Part shown: positions 15,668 to 24,276 of the stretch, in pieces | Numbering within the stretch: position 1 is the stretch's first letter | How the letters are laid out: every line of letters begins with the position of its first letter | From: Pseudomonadota bacterium | GTDB taxonomy: Bacteria; Pseudomonadota; Alphaproteobacteria; Sphingomonadales; Sphingomonadaceae | DNA: 64,000 nt | Assembly: GCA_023391375.1 (NCBI GenBank) | Contig: JAEWBB010000011.1 | Span: 355,364 to 419,363 of the forward strand | Direction of reading: 5' to 3' | Notes under the pieces: generated by a model | The model's input: the letters and a program-made list of their open reading frames with translations, nothing else | Database searches by the model: none | Told to the model about the DNA's origin: nothing | Translations under genes and position numbers: made by a program

Positions 15668-17914
15668 ATGTCCGACTACGACATGCCGCTCGAACTCGAG
15701 ACGGTAGCCCATTTCGGCAGCGATTATTGGGCCGCGCCTGCGGTGGAAACCGGCGCGGGCGGCCGCAAGGTTCTGGGCATCGCACTCGGCATCGCGGCTT
15801 CGCTGTGGGTCGGCTATACCGCATGGGCGGCTGGCCGCGCGCTGGCTGCCGCGCCGCTTTCGGATCCGGTCGTTGCCCAATGGCTGGCGGTCGCCGCGGG
15901 CCCCCTCGCCCTCCTTGGGCTCGTGTGGATCATTTTCGGCCGGACGCGTCGCAAGGAATCGGAAGCGTTCACCCGCTCGGTGGTCGCGATGCGCAACGAA
16001 GCGCAGGCGCTGCAGACCGTGCTTGGTGCCCTGTCACAGCAGATCGACGACAATTACCGCGCGCTCGGCCAGATGTCCGGCGAGCTGATGACGCACGGCG
16101 ACGCCGCCGCCACCCGTATCAACGGCACGACCGAGACCCTTCGCGCCGGAAGTGCCGAACTCGTCGCGCATGCCGAGGCGCTCGACCGCGCCGCCCACGC
16201 GGCGCGCGCCGATTTCGGCGTCATTCTGGGCGACCTTCCGCGCGCCGAGGAAAGCGCCTTGCGCATGGCCGCCGCGCTCCGCGATGCCGGCGCCAGCGCG
16301 ACGGATCAGGCCGCGCGCTTCGAGGGCCAGGTCCAGCGCCTGTCGGAAGAGACCCGCTCCGCCGACGCGACGGTCGGCGAAGCGGCCGGACGATTGATGG
16401 TGCACCTCACGCAGATCGAAAGCGCGGGTGCGGCCGCCGCGGCGCGCCTCGGCGAAACCGCCGCGGTCGGCACCGCATCGGTCGACGACCTCCTGGTCCG
16501 TGCCTCCGAAGCGCTGAGCCAGGTGCGCGCCGGGATCGACGAGCAGGCAGCGACCGTCAGCGCCCTCCTCGAACGGGCCGAAGCGGGCTTGTCTCGCACC
16601 GGTCTCGAGGCGACCGACGCCTTGGGCCAGCGGCTCGACAGCGCGCAGGGCGCACTCGACCGGCTGTCGTCGCAAATTGCCGAGCAGGACCGCGCTTCCC
16701 AGCGGCTGGTGGCCGATCTCGACCAGGGCCTCGTCGCGCTCGACCAGCGGTTTGTGGCGCTTGCCGAAGCCGGCGACGACCGCACGCGCCGCGTGTCTTC
16801 CCAGATCGGCCAGCTTCGCGAGGAACTTCACGCCCTCGGAAGCGACACCGGAGGTCACGACCAAGCGCTGCTCGCGCTCCACGACCGGACGCAGGCGTTG
16901 CGCGACGGGATCGGGCAATTGGCAGCGGTCGTGGCGAACGAACTTGGCACCGCGCTGGGCGAAGCGGAGGCCGGGGCAAGCCGGCTTTACCAGGCCAGCA
17001 GCGACGCCCACCCGCTCATCACCGGTGCGCGCGACGCGGCGGTCGAGGCCAGCGAACGGATTGCCTCGGGCGGGCAGGTCCTCGAGGCGCAGGCGCAGCA
17101 ATGGGCGGCGCTCAGCGGCCAGCTCGACAGCGGCATCGCCGCCGCGGGCGAGCGGATCGCCTCTCTTCGCGATGCCATTGCCGGCGCATCTGGCGAGGCC
17201 GATCGCCTGTCGAACGAGACCAGCGCCGCGTTGCTCGGCGCACTCAACCAGGTGCGCGAGGCCGCTGCCCATGCAGGCGAGAGGGCGCGTGAAGCGATCA
17301 GCGCCGCCATCCCGGAAAGTGCATCGGCACTCGGTGACAGCGCACGCGCGGCGCTTGAGCAGGTCGTCCGCGACACGGTGGCGCAGCAGCTGGCGGAGGT
17401 CGACCGGGTCGCGGTCAAAGCGGTCGAAAGCGCGCGCGCCGCGTCCGACCGGCTGACCCAGCAGATGCTGTCCATCGGCCAGAGCGCGGTGGCGCTGGAA
17501 GATTATGTCGAGAAGAGCCGCGAGGCGGCCAAGAAGGACGACGGCGAAGATTTCAGCCGCCGCGTCTCCCTCCTGATCGATTCGATGCACTCGGCCGCGA
17601 TCGACGTGCAGAAGATCCTCAGCGACGAAGTCGATGAGAAGGCATGGAGCAGCTATCTCAAGGGCAATCGCGGCGTGTTCACCCGGCGTGCGGCGCGCCT
17701 GATGGGATCCTCGGAATCGCGTGACCTGTCGCAGCACTACGAGACGGACGGGGAATTCCGCCACGCGGTCGACCGATTTGTCCATGACTTCGAAGCGATG
17801 CTGCGGCGGATGACGTCGGAGCGCGACGGCGGACCGATCGCGGTGACGATGATGTCGAGCGATATCGGGAAGCTCTATGCTGCCCTCGCCCCGGTAGTGG
17901 AGCGGCGGCGCTAG
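15668..17914 (+). CDS. Large membrane-anchored coiled-coil protein (TipN-like layout)
   Basis: 748 aa from the ATG at 15668, chosen because AGGAAGG sits four bases upstream; in-frame starts at 15557 and 15599 have no such site. Residues 34-54 and about 66-89 are two membrane helices. About 550 residues of Ala/Glu/Gln/Arg-rich heptad-like sequence follow with almost no proline, predicting a long coiled coil. The last 120 residues (from EDFSRRVSLLIDSMHSAAI) are less repetitive and look like a folded C-terminal domain. Two N-terminal helices plus a long coiled coil is the architecture of the Caulobacter polarity factor TipN, but I cannot confirm homology. A possible promoter is TTGCTT at 15564 with TAAACT at 15585. 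Confidence 0.75.
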   Translation: MSDYDMPLELETVAHFGSDYWAAPAVETGAGGRKVLGIALGIAASLWVGYTAWAAGRALAAAPLSDPVVAQWLAVAAGPLALLGLVWIIFGRTRRKESEAFTRSVVAMRNEAQALQTVLGALSQQIDDNYRALGQMSGELMTHGDAAATRINGTTETLRAGSAELVAHAEALDRAAHAARADFGVILGDLPRAEESALRMAAALRDAGASATDQAARFEGQVQRLSEETRSADATVGEAAGRLMVHLTQIESAGAAAAARLGETAAVGTASVDDLLVRASEALSQVRAGIDEQAATVSALLERAEAGLSRTGLEATDALGQRLDSAQGALDRLSSQIAEQDRASQRLVADLDQGLVALDQRFVALAEAGDDRTRRVSSQIGQLREELHALGSDTGGHDQALLALHDRTQALRDGIGQLAAVVANELGTALGEAEAGASRLYQASSDAHPLITGARDAAVEASERIASGGQVLEAQAQQWAALSGQLDSGIAAAGERIASLRDAIAGASGEADRLSNETSAALLGALNQVREAAAHAGERAREAISAAIPESASALGDSARAALEQVVRDTVAQQLAEVDRVAVKAVESARAASDRLTQQMLSIGQSAVALEDYVEKSREAAKKDDGEDFSRRVSLLIDSMHSAAIDVQKILSDEVDEKAWSSYLKGNRGVFTRRAARLMGSSESRDLSQHYETDGEFRHAVDRFVHDFEAMLRRMTSERDGGPIAVTMMSSDIGKLYAALAPVVERRR

Positions 17915-18186
17915 GCGCTTCGGATCGGGTCGATGGCCTCAACGTCGCTGATATCGATCCAACCGTAGATATAGTTGGCCACGAACAGGGCGGTCAGGAC
18001 GAAAGCGATGGCCAGCGCGCGCAGCAGGTGACGAGGCAGGTCGAACTGGTGCGGTGCGCTCGGCGCCTGGCCCGGCACCAGGTCGACGCCCGCTTCCTCA
18101 GCGGTCTTGATGCCGAACGGCAGCGTCACGAAGGCGCTGAAGCAGAAGAACAGGAAGTAGATCGCAAGGATCGACGTCGCCTTCAC
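17911..18186 (-). CDS. DUF1467 family membrane protein
   Basis: A 91-aa protein with two membrane helices, at about residues 4-24 (SILAIYFLFFCFSAFVTLPFG) and 56-77 (LRALAIAFVLTALFVANYIYG). The polar loop between them contains the family-typical VTLPFGIKTAEEAG. DUF1467 proteins are found across alphaproteobacteria downstream of RNase J; the function is unknown. Its ATG overlaps the RNase J stop (ATGA, 18183-18186), so it is the final gene of the long nuo-birA-coaX-rnj transcription unit. Its stop overlaps the end of the convergent coiled-coil gene by four bases. Confidence 0.88.
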   Translation of the reverse strand: MKATSILAIYFLFFCFSAFVTLPFGIKTAEEAGVDLVPGQAPSAPHQFDLPRHLLRALAIAFVLTALFVANYIYGWIDISDVEAIDPIRSA

Positions 18187-19826
18187 CGGTCATCCCCTTC
18201 CGCGAAGATGACATCGACAATGGGTTTCTTGCCCGTCCACACGGTGGCGCAACGGCGGACGGCGAGCCTTACGGCCTCCCGCGCCTTTTCAGTATCGGCC
18301 TTCGGATCGTAGGCGCGACGGGCAGCGTCGGTGGCGTCGGCAAGGAAGTCGGCGCGGTCTGCCTCGACCGGGACGCCGAACGGACGGATTACGGGATCAG
18401 CTCGCAAGGGCTCCCCCGCGGCGCAGGGCAAGGCCACTGTCAACAAGCCCTGGTAAGCCATCTTGCGACGCTCGGCGAGGGTCGCGCCGTCGGCCGGGAG
18501 GATCACATCGCCGTCCAGCACGAGGCGGCCGACCCGCTCCTCCCCGACCTTTTTCGGACCGTTCGGCGACAGGCGGACGAGGTCGCCATTCTTCTGGACG
18601 ATGCTGGCGGGAACGCCGGTCGCCAGCGCCAGCCGCGCCTGCTCGCGCATGTGCCGCGCCTCGCCGTGAACCGGCACGACGATCTCCGGACGCATCCAGC
18701 GGTACATCGCCTCGAGTTCGGGCCGCCCCGGATGGCCGGACACGTGAATGTGCGCCTGGCGTTCGGTGACGATGTTTACCCCGAGATCGCTAAGCGCGTT
18801 CATGATCCGCCCGATGGCGATTTCGTTGCCCGGGATCTGCTTCGACGAGAAGACGACCGTATCGCCCTCGCCGATCTTGAGGTCGTGATTGTCGAATGCG
18901 ATCCGCCCGAGGGCGGCGCGCGGCTCGCCTTGTCCGCCCGTGGCGATGATCATCACCTCGCGCTTGGGCAGACGCATGGCGGTTTGGAAATCGACCGTTT
19001 CGGGGAAGTCCTTGAGGTATCCCGTGGCCCTCGCGACGCGCAGGATCCGATCGAGGCTGCGCCCGGCGACGCACAGCCGCCGGCCGGTTTCGGTCGCGAC
19101 CTTGCCTAGCGTCTGGAGGCGGGCCGCGTTGGAGGCGAACGTCGTGATGAGGACGCGACCCCTGGCCGCTTCGACGATGTCGCGAAGGCCATCGTGAACG
19201 CTCTTTTCGCTGCCCGACGGCGTGTTCTGGAACACGTTGGTGCTGTCGCAGACCAACGCCAGTACCCCCTTGTCGCCGACCGCGCGCAGTTCTTCCTCGC
19301 TGGTCGGTTCGCCCAGCACCGGCGTTTCGTCGATCTTCCAGTCGCCGGTATGGAAGACGTTGCCGTGCGGCGTCTCGATCAGCAGCCCATTCCCTTCCGG
19401 GATCGAGTGGGCGATGGGCACGAAGGTGACCTTGAACGGGTCGAGGTCGATCGATCCGCCGCGCTCGATGACGACCAGCTTGACCTGACCGGTCAACCCT
19501 TCTTCTTCGAGCTTCCCGGCAATCAGCCCCGCGGTGAAGGGCGTGGCGTACAGCGGCACCTTCAGGTCGGCCGCCATATACGGGAGCGCGCCGATATGGT
19601 CCTCATGCCCGTGCGTGAGGACGATGCCGACCAGGTCCTTCATCCGCTCCTCGATGAACTCGAGGTCGGGGAGTATGAGGTCGATGCCCGGATAATCTGT
19701 ATCGGCGAAGGTGAGGCCCAGGTCGGCCATCAGCCACTTGCCCTCGGTGCCGTAGAGATTGACATTCATGCCGATCTCGCCCGACCCGCCAAGCGCGAGA
19801 AAAAGCAATTCCTTGCCGGGCGTCAC
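18183..19826 (-). CDS. rnj: Ribonuclease J
   Basis: Metallo-beta-lactamase/beta-CASP ribonuclease with 5'-3' exonuclease activity and some endonuclease activity, acting in RNA maturation and decay. 547 aa, full length. The zinc-binding HxHxDH motif is THGHEDHIGALPYMA at about residue 74, with a further metal histidine in VFHTGDWKID. The beta-CASP part has ATGGQGEPRAALGRIA and the histidine-containing HVSGHPGRPE, and the closing motif is VPVHGEARHMREQARLA. It overlaps the coaX stop and the DUF1467 start by four bases each, a common alphaproteobacterial arrangement. Confidence 0.95.
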   Translation of the reverse strand: MTPGKELLFLALGGSGEIGMNVNLYGTEGKWLMADLGLTFADTDYPGIDLILPDLEFIEERMKDLVGIVLTHGHEDHIGALPYMAADLKVPLYATPFTAGLIAGKLEEEGLTGQVKLVVIERGGSIDLDPFKVTFVPIAHSIPEGNGLLIETPHGNVFHTGDWKIDETPVLGEPTSEEELRAVGDKGVLALVCDSTNVFQNTPSGSEKSVHDGLRDIVEAARGRVLITTFASNAARLQTLGKVATETGRRLCVAGRSLDRILRVARATGYLKDFPETVDFQTAMRLPKREVMIIATGGQGEPRAALGRIAFDNHDLKIGEGDTVVFSSKQIPGNEIAIGRIMNALSDLGVNIVTERQAHIHVSGHPGRPELEAMYRWMRPEIVVPVHGEARHMREQARLALATGVPASIVQKNGDLVRLSPNGPKKVGEERVGRLVLDGDVILPADGATLAERRKMAYQGLLTVALPCAAGEPLRADPVIRPFGVPVEADRADFLADATDAARRAYDPKADTEKAREAVRLAVRRCATVWTGKKPIVDVIFAEGDDR

Positions 19827-20596
19827 GAGGCGCGCTCCGCCAGCATCGCGAGTCCGCGGATAGTGAGATCCGGCTCGATCCGGTCGAACGCCTCGGTATG
19901 CTTGTCGAACAGGGCGGCAAGACCGCCGGTGGCGATGACCGTCACCGGACGGCCGATTTCACGTTTCATTCGCGCAACAAGCCCTTCGATCAACGCCACA
20001 TAGCCCCAGTAAACACCGCTCAACATCTGCTTCTCGGTCGTGTCGCCGATCACCGATCCGCCATTGGGCGCGGCAATGGCGATGCGCGGCAACTTGGCCG
20101 CAGCGCTGACCAGTGCATCGAGCGACAGGTTGATGCCCGGCGCGATGATCCCGCCCTTGTAGGCACCGCTGAAGTCGACGTGGTCGAACGTCGTCGCGGT
20201 GCCGAAGTCGATGACGATCAGGTCGCCTTCGGCCACGGCTTGGGCAGCGATCGCATTGAGCGCGCGGTCGGCGCCGACGCTGGCCGGATCCGGCACGTCG
20301 AGGCGGATCGGCCATGACGCCTTGCCCTGCCCGGCGACAAGCGGTTCGACGCCGAAATATTTGCGACTCAAGACGTCGAGGTTGTGCAGCGCGCGCGGAA
20401 CGACGGTGCCGATGATCACCTTGCTGACGTCGGCGCGGGTGAAGCCGTCGAGCTCCATCAGCTGGTGGATCCACACCGCATATTCGTCGCCGGTGCGGCG
20501 CGGATCGGTGGCAATGCGCCAGCGCGCCTTGATCTCTTCGCCGTCGACCAGCGCGGCGACGACATTGGTGTTTCCGGCATCGATGGCAAGCAACAT
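19823..20596 (-). CDS. coaX: Type III pantothenate kinase
   Basis: First step of coenzyme A synthesis: phosphorylation of pantothenate, of the acetyl-CoA-insensitive CoaX type. 257 aa. ATP-binding motifs of the ASKHA fold are DAGNTNVVAAL at the N-terminus and DFGTATTFDHVD near residue 129. The pantothenate-site aspartate is in GADRALNAIAA, and a late glycine-rich motif reads VIATGGLAALFDKH. It lies 26 bases downstream of birA and overlaps rnj by four bases. Placing two cofactor genes after complex I is conserved gene order rather than evidence of shared function. Confidence 0.95.
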   Translation of the reverse strand: MLLAIDAGNTNVVAALVDGEEIKARWRIATDPRRTGDEYAVWIHQLMELDGFTRADVSKVIIGTVVPRALHNLDVLSRKYFGVEPLVAGQGKASWPIRLDVPDPASVGADRALNAIAAQAVAEGDLIVIDFGTATTFDHVDFSGAYKGGIIAPGINLSLDALVSAAAKLPRIAIAAPNGGSVIGDTTEKQMLSGVYWGYVALIEGLVARMKREIGRPVTVIATGGLAALFDKHTEAFDRIEPDLTIRGLAMLAERAS

Positions 20597-20622
20597 GCGG
20601 GCCTCTTAGACGCGTGGGGCGC

Positions 20623-21312
20623 TCAACGGAAGAACACGTCGCCGGTACGGACGATCTCGACCGAGCCATCGGCTTTCCGGAGGCGGAGCGCGCCGTCGGG
20701 TTCGAGGCCCTCAAAGGTGCCGGCCATCCGATCGCTCTCGGACGTGTGGACGGTCAGCGGTGTACCCGCCGGATGCGCCCGCGCCTCCCACGCGCGGATG
20801 AGCGTCGACGGCTCTGCCATGCGCCACGCGCCAAGCAAGCGGGCGAAGGCGTCCGCGAGGGTTGGCGCAAAGTCTTGCGGGGACACCCGAGCATCGAGTG
20901 ACGCCGTCTTCCTCCCCTCGATCCTCGGCGCGACGGCAAGATTGACGCCGAAACCGGCGACGATCCGGTCGTCGGCCCGCTCGAGCAAGATCCCGGCTAG
21001 CTTGGCTTCGTCCAGCATCAAGTCATTGGGCCATTTCAGGCAGAACGGAGCGTCGGCGGCGAAGCCTTCAACGGCTTCAAGAAGAGCGAGGCCGGCGACC
21101 ATCGCCAAGGTGTGCGGTGGCGGATCTGCCTCGCGCAACCGGATCAGGGTCGAGCCGAAGAAGTTGCCGTCGAGCCCTTCCCAAGTCCTGCCCTGACGCC
21201 CCTTCCCCGCATCCTGGCGAAGGGCGACCAGCCAGTCACCTTCCGCAACCAAGGTGTCTGCCAGCAGGCTCGCGTTCGTCGAGCCGATGCGCTCGACGAT
21301 CCGGATCGTCAA
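20623..21312 (-). CDS. birA: Biotin--[acetyl-CoA-carboxylase] ligase
   Basis: Activates biotin as biotinyl-AMP and transfers it to the carrier subunit of acetyl-CoA carboxylase. 229 aa, with no N-terminal DNA-binding domain, so it is the monofunctional ligase and not the BirA repressor. The adenylate-binding loop reads RQDAGKGRQGRTW, followed by FCLKWPNDLML and AKLAGILLE with the catalytic lysine. A short beta-barrel C-terminal domain ends in RTGDVFFR. Its ATG overlaps the nuoN stop (ATGA at 21309-21312), so it is read as part of the complex I unit. Confidence 0.95.
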   Translation of the reverse strand: MTIRIVERIGSTNASLLADTLVAEGDWLVALRQDAGKGRQGRTWEGLDGNFFGSTLIRLREADPPPHTLAMVAGLALLEAVEGFAADAPFCLKWPNDLMLDEAKLAGILLERADDRIVAGFGVNLAVAPRIEGRKTASLDARVSPQDFAPTLADAFARLLGAWRMAEPSTLIRAWEARAHPAGTPLTVHTSESDRMAGTFEGLEPDGALRLRKADGSVEIVRTGDVFFR

Positions 21313-22745
21313 AAGATCGACCGTGCGGCGTTGAGGCTTGCGTCGCCGAGCGGCCCGATAAGCAGGTAGCCCAGCGGGCTGATGATCAGCGCGCCGAGGC
21401 CGATCAGCACGCTTTCCAGCGCGGTGCCGGCCTTGGCGATCGGCGCGGCGGGCGCGTCGAAGTACATCACCTTGATGATGCGCAGGTAATAAAAAGCGCC
21501 GACCACCGTGCCGAGGATGCCGGCCACCGCCAGCGCGATGTAACCCTCCGCCACGGCGGCATTGAACACCATCAGCTTCGGCCAGAAACCGAACAGCGGA
21601 GGGATGCCGGCGAGAGAGAACATGAACATCGCCAATGCCAGCGCAAGACCGGGGCGCGACTGCGACAGGCCGGAAAGACGATCGATCGCTTCGACCGGCT
21701 GGCCGTCCTCATCCTTGAGGCGCAGCACGCACAGGAAGGCGCCGAGCGTCATCACGACATAGACCGCCATGTAGGTCAGGACCGACGCCGCGCCGTTCTC
21801 GCCGCCGGCGACGAGGCCGATCAGTGCGAAGCCGACATTGTTGATAGACGAATAGGCTAGCAGTCGCTTGATATTTGTCTGGCCCCAAGCCGCGACAGCG
21901 CCGAGGAAAATCGAGGCCAGTGCGGCGAAAATCATGATCTGTCGCCAGGCGTCGATCGCCGGACCCATCGCATCGAGGCAGATACGCACGCCGAGCAACA
22001 TTGCCGCCACCTTGGGCGCGGAGGCGAAGAAGGCGGTCACTGGCGTCGGCGCGCCTTCGTAGACGTCCGGAGTCCACATGTGGAACGGCACGGCACTGAT
22101 CTTGAACGCGACGCCGGCGAGCGTGAACACCAGCGCGAACAGCAGGCCGAGCGAGTGCATCCCGTCACGCGCGAAGGCGGCGGCGATGCCGCTGTACTGA
22201 GCGGTGCCGGTAAAGCCGTAGAGCAGCGACAGGCCATAGAGCAGGATGCCGCTGGCCAGCGCGCCGAGGACGAAATATTTGAGGCCGGCCTCGGCGGAGC
22301 GCTCGTCCGTGCGCCGATAGCTGGCGAGGACGTAAGAGGCGAGGCTCATCAGTTCGAGGCCGACGTAGAGCGTAACGAGGCTGGTCGCGGCAACCATCAC
22401 CGACATGCCGACCGCGCTGAACAGGATCAGCACCGGGTATTCGGCGCCATGCTCGCTCTCGCGTTCGAACCAGCCATGCGCGGCGACGATCGCCACCGCG
22501 GCGGCGAGGAAGATGATCAGCTTGCCGAACGCGCCGAAGCTGTCGGCGACGATCAGGCCGCCGAACAGCGGCCCGGCCGTCTGCGGCGCGCCGATCAGGG
22601 CGACGCTCGCGCCCAGCAGCAACGCGACCGCGCCCCAGCTGGTGAGGGTCACACCCTTCCGTCCGGTAAAGGCGGCGACCATCATCAGCAGGATCGCGCC
22701 GACGGTCAGGATGATTTCGGGAAGGACGGCGGCGGTGTTCATCAA
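21309..22745 (-). CDS. nuoN: NADH-quinone oxidoreductase subunit N
   Basis: Antiporter-like membrane subunit of complex I. 478 aa with about 14 transmembrane helices. The proton-antiporter core shows GLELMSLASYVLAS with the key glutamate near residue 132 and a later lysine-bearing helix near FHMWTPDVYEGAPTPVTAF. A discontinuous helix is at LLAYSSINNVGFALIG. It is the last nuo gene, overlapping nuoM by four bases upstream and birA by four bases downstream. Confidence 0.97.
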   Translation of the reverse strand: MMNTAAVLPEIILTVGAILLMMVAAFTGRKGVTLTSWGAVALLLGASVALIGAPQTAGPLFGGLIVADSFGAFGKLIIFLAAAVAIVAAHGWFERESEHGAEYPVLILFSAVGMSVMVAATSLVTLYVGLELMSLASYVLASYRRTDERSAEAGLKYFVLGALASGILLYGLSLLYGFTGTAQYSGIAAAFARDGMHSLGLLFALVFTLAGVAFKISAVPFHMWTPDVYEGAPTPVTAFFASAPKVAAMLLGVRICLDAMGPAIDAWRQIMIFAALASIFLGAVAAWGQTNIKRLLAYSSINNVGFALIGLVAGGENGAASVLTYMAVYVVMTLGAFLCVLRLKDEDGQPVEAIDRLSGLSQSRPGLALALAMFMFSLAGIPPLFGFWPKLMVFNAAVAEGYIALAVAGILGTVVGAFYYLRIIKVMYFDAPAAPIAKAGTALESVLIGLGALIISPLGYLLIGPLGDASLNAARSIF

Positions 22746-24271
22746 TGCTGTCCTTCAGCCGCGTGGGCGGCGGGCTTGACGGGTTTGCCGGCGGTCAGGT
22801 GCGCGTCGCCCTGCGGCGCGGCCGGCTCGATCCGTTCGAGCAGGCGGCCGACGTCGGCGCGCATCGGCCGGATGAAGCTTTCGGGATAGACGCCCATCCA
22901 CATCACGGCGGCCGCGATGGGGGCAAGCAGCCACAGTTCGCGCGCATCGAGGTCGGGCATGGCCGCGGCATCGGGGTTCTTCTGCGTTCCGTAACAGATG
23001 CGCCAGTAGAGGTAGAGCATGTAGGCCGCGCCGAGGATGATGCCCGTCGTCGCGACGATCGCGCCCCAGCTCGACGCCTCGTAGGTGCCGACCAGGCTCA
23101 GGAATTCACCAGCGAAACCGCTAGTGCCCGGCAGGCCGACGCTGGCCATGGTGAACAGCAGGAACAGCAGCGCGTATTTCGGCATGTTGTCGGCCAGGCC
23201 GCCGTAGCGCGCGATCTCGCGTGTGTGGAGGCGGTCGTAGATGACGCCGACGCACAGGAACAGGGCTCCCGACACCAGGCCGTGGCTGAGCATCACCAGC
23301 ATCGCGCCCTCGATGCCCTGCCGGTTGAAGGCGAACAGGCCGAAGGTGACGAACGCCATGTGCGCGACCGACGAATAAGCGATCAGCTTCTTCATGTCAT
23401 GCTGGACCAGCGCGATCAGCGAGGTAACGACCACCGCGATGCCCGACAGGACGAACACGAACGGCATCAGCTGCGCCGACGCTTCAGGGAACATCGGCAG
23501 GCTGAAACGGATGAAGCCGTAGCCGCCCATCTTCAGCAGCACGCCAGCAAGGATCACCGAACCGGCGGTCGGCGCCTGCACGTGCGCGTCGGGCAACCAG
23601 GTGTGGACTGGCCACATCGGCATCTTGACCGCGAAGCTGGCGAAGAAGGCCAGCCAAAGCCACCACTGCAGCGAGGGGTCGAAGTCGGTGTTCATCAACA
23701 CCGGGATCGAGGTCGTGCCGGTCTTGCCGATCATCACCAGCATGGCGATCAGCATCAGCACCGAGCCGGCCAGCGTGTAGAGGAAGAACTTGTAGCTCGC
23801 CTTGATCCGCTCGACGCCGCCCCAGATGCCGATGATCAGGTACATCGGGATGAGGCCACCCTCGAAGAAGATGTAGAACAGCAGCAGGTCCTGCGCGGTA
23901 AAGACGCCGATCATGAGCGCTTCCATCAGCAGGAAGGCCGCCATATATTCCGGCACGCGCTTGTCGATGGAGCGCCAGCTGGCGCCGATGCAGATCGGCA
24001 TCAGGAAGACACTGAGCGCGATCAGGAGGACGGCGATGCCGTCGACGCCGAGCGCATAGTTCAGCGGACCGCCGAGGTGGATCAGCTCCTGGAACTGCCA
24101 CTGCGCCCCGTTCGGATCGTAGGCGGTCCACAGGAAGATGCCGAGGACGAAGTTGACCAGCGTCGCGGTGAGTGCCGTCCAGCGCGCGCCGTTGGCCGAC
24201 TGGAACAGCGCCAGCGCGCCGCCCAGCAGCGGGACCGCGATCAGGATGGAAAGGATGGGAATGCCGTTCAT
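22742..24271 (-). CDS. nuoM: NADH-quinone oxidoreductase subunit M
   Basis: Antiporter-like proton-pumping subunit of the complex I membrane arm. 509 aa and about 14 helices. The family signatures FYIFFEGGLIPMYLIIGIWG (essential glutamate) and WLPDAHVQAPTAGSVILAG with the KLIAYSSVAHM helix are present. The start is placed at MNGIPILSILIAVPLLGG (24271), where membrane helix 1 begins; an ATG at 24289 overlaps the nuoL stop and would add six residues. The C-terminal 30 residues are Ala/His-rich and cytoplasmic or periplasmic. It is followed by nuoN with a 4-base overlap. Confidence 0.97.
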   Translation of the reverse strand: MNGIPILSILIAVPLLGGALALFQSANGARWTALTATLVNFVLGIFLWTAYDPNGAQWQFQELIHLGGPLNYALGVDGIAVLLIALSVFLMPICIGASWRSIDKRVPEYMAAFLLMEALMIGVFTAQDLLLFYIFFEGGLIPMYLIIGIWGGVERIKASYKFFLYTLAGSVLMLIAMLVMIGKTGTTSIPVLMNTDFDPSLQWWLWLAFFASFAVKMPMWPVHTWLPDAHVQAPTAGSVILAGVLLKMGGYGFIRFSLPMFPEASAQLMPFVFVLSGIAVVVTSLIALVQHDMKKLIAYSSVAHMAFVTFGLFAFNRQGIEGAMLVMLSHGLVSGALFLCVGVIYDRLHTREIARYGGLADNMPKYALLFLLFTMASVGLPGTSGFAGEFLSLVGTYEASSWGAIVATTGIILGAAYMLYLYWRICYGTQKNPDAAAMPDLDARELWLLAPIAAAVMWMGVYPESFIRPMRADVGRLLERIEPAAPQGDAHLTAGKPVKPAAHAAEGQH

Positions 24272-24276
24272 CGGGC

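Noticed and set aside
15496..17292. 598-codon frame overlapping the coiled-coil gene on the same strand
   Set aside because: Out-of-frame reading with Arg/Gly-rich sequence; the other frame has a strong ribosome-binding site and sensible helices.
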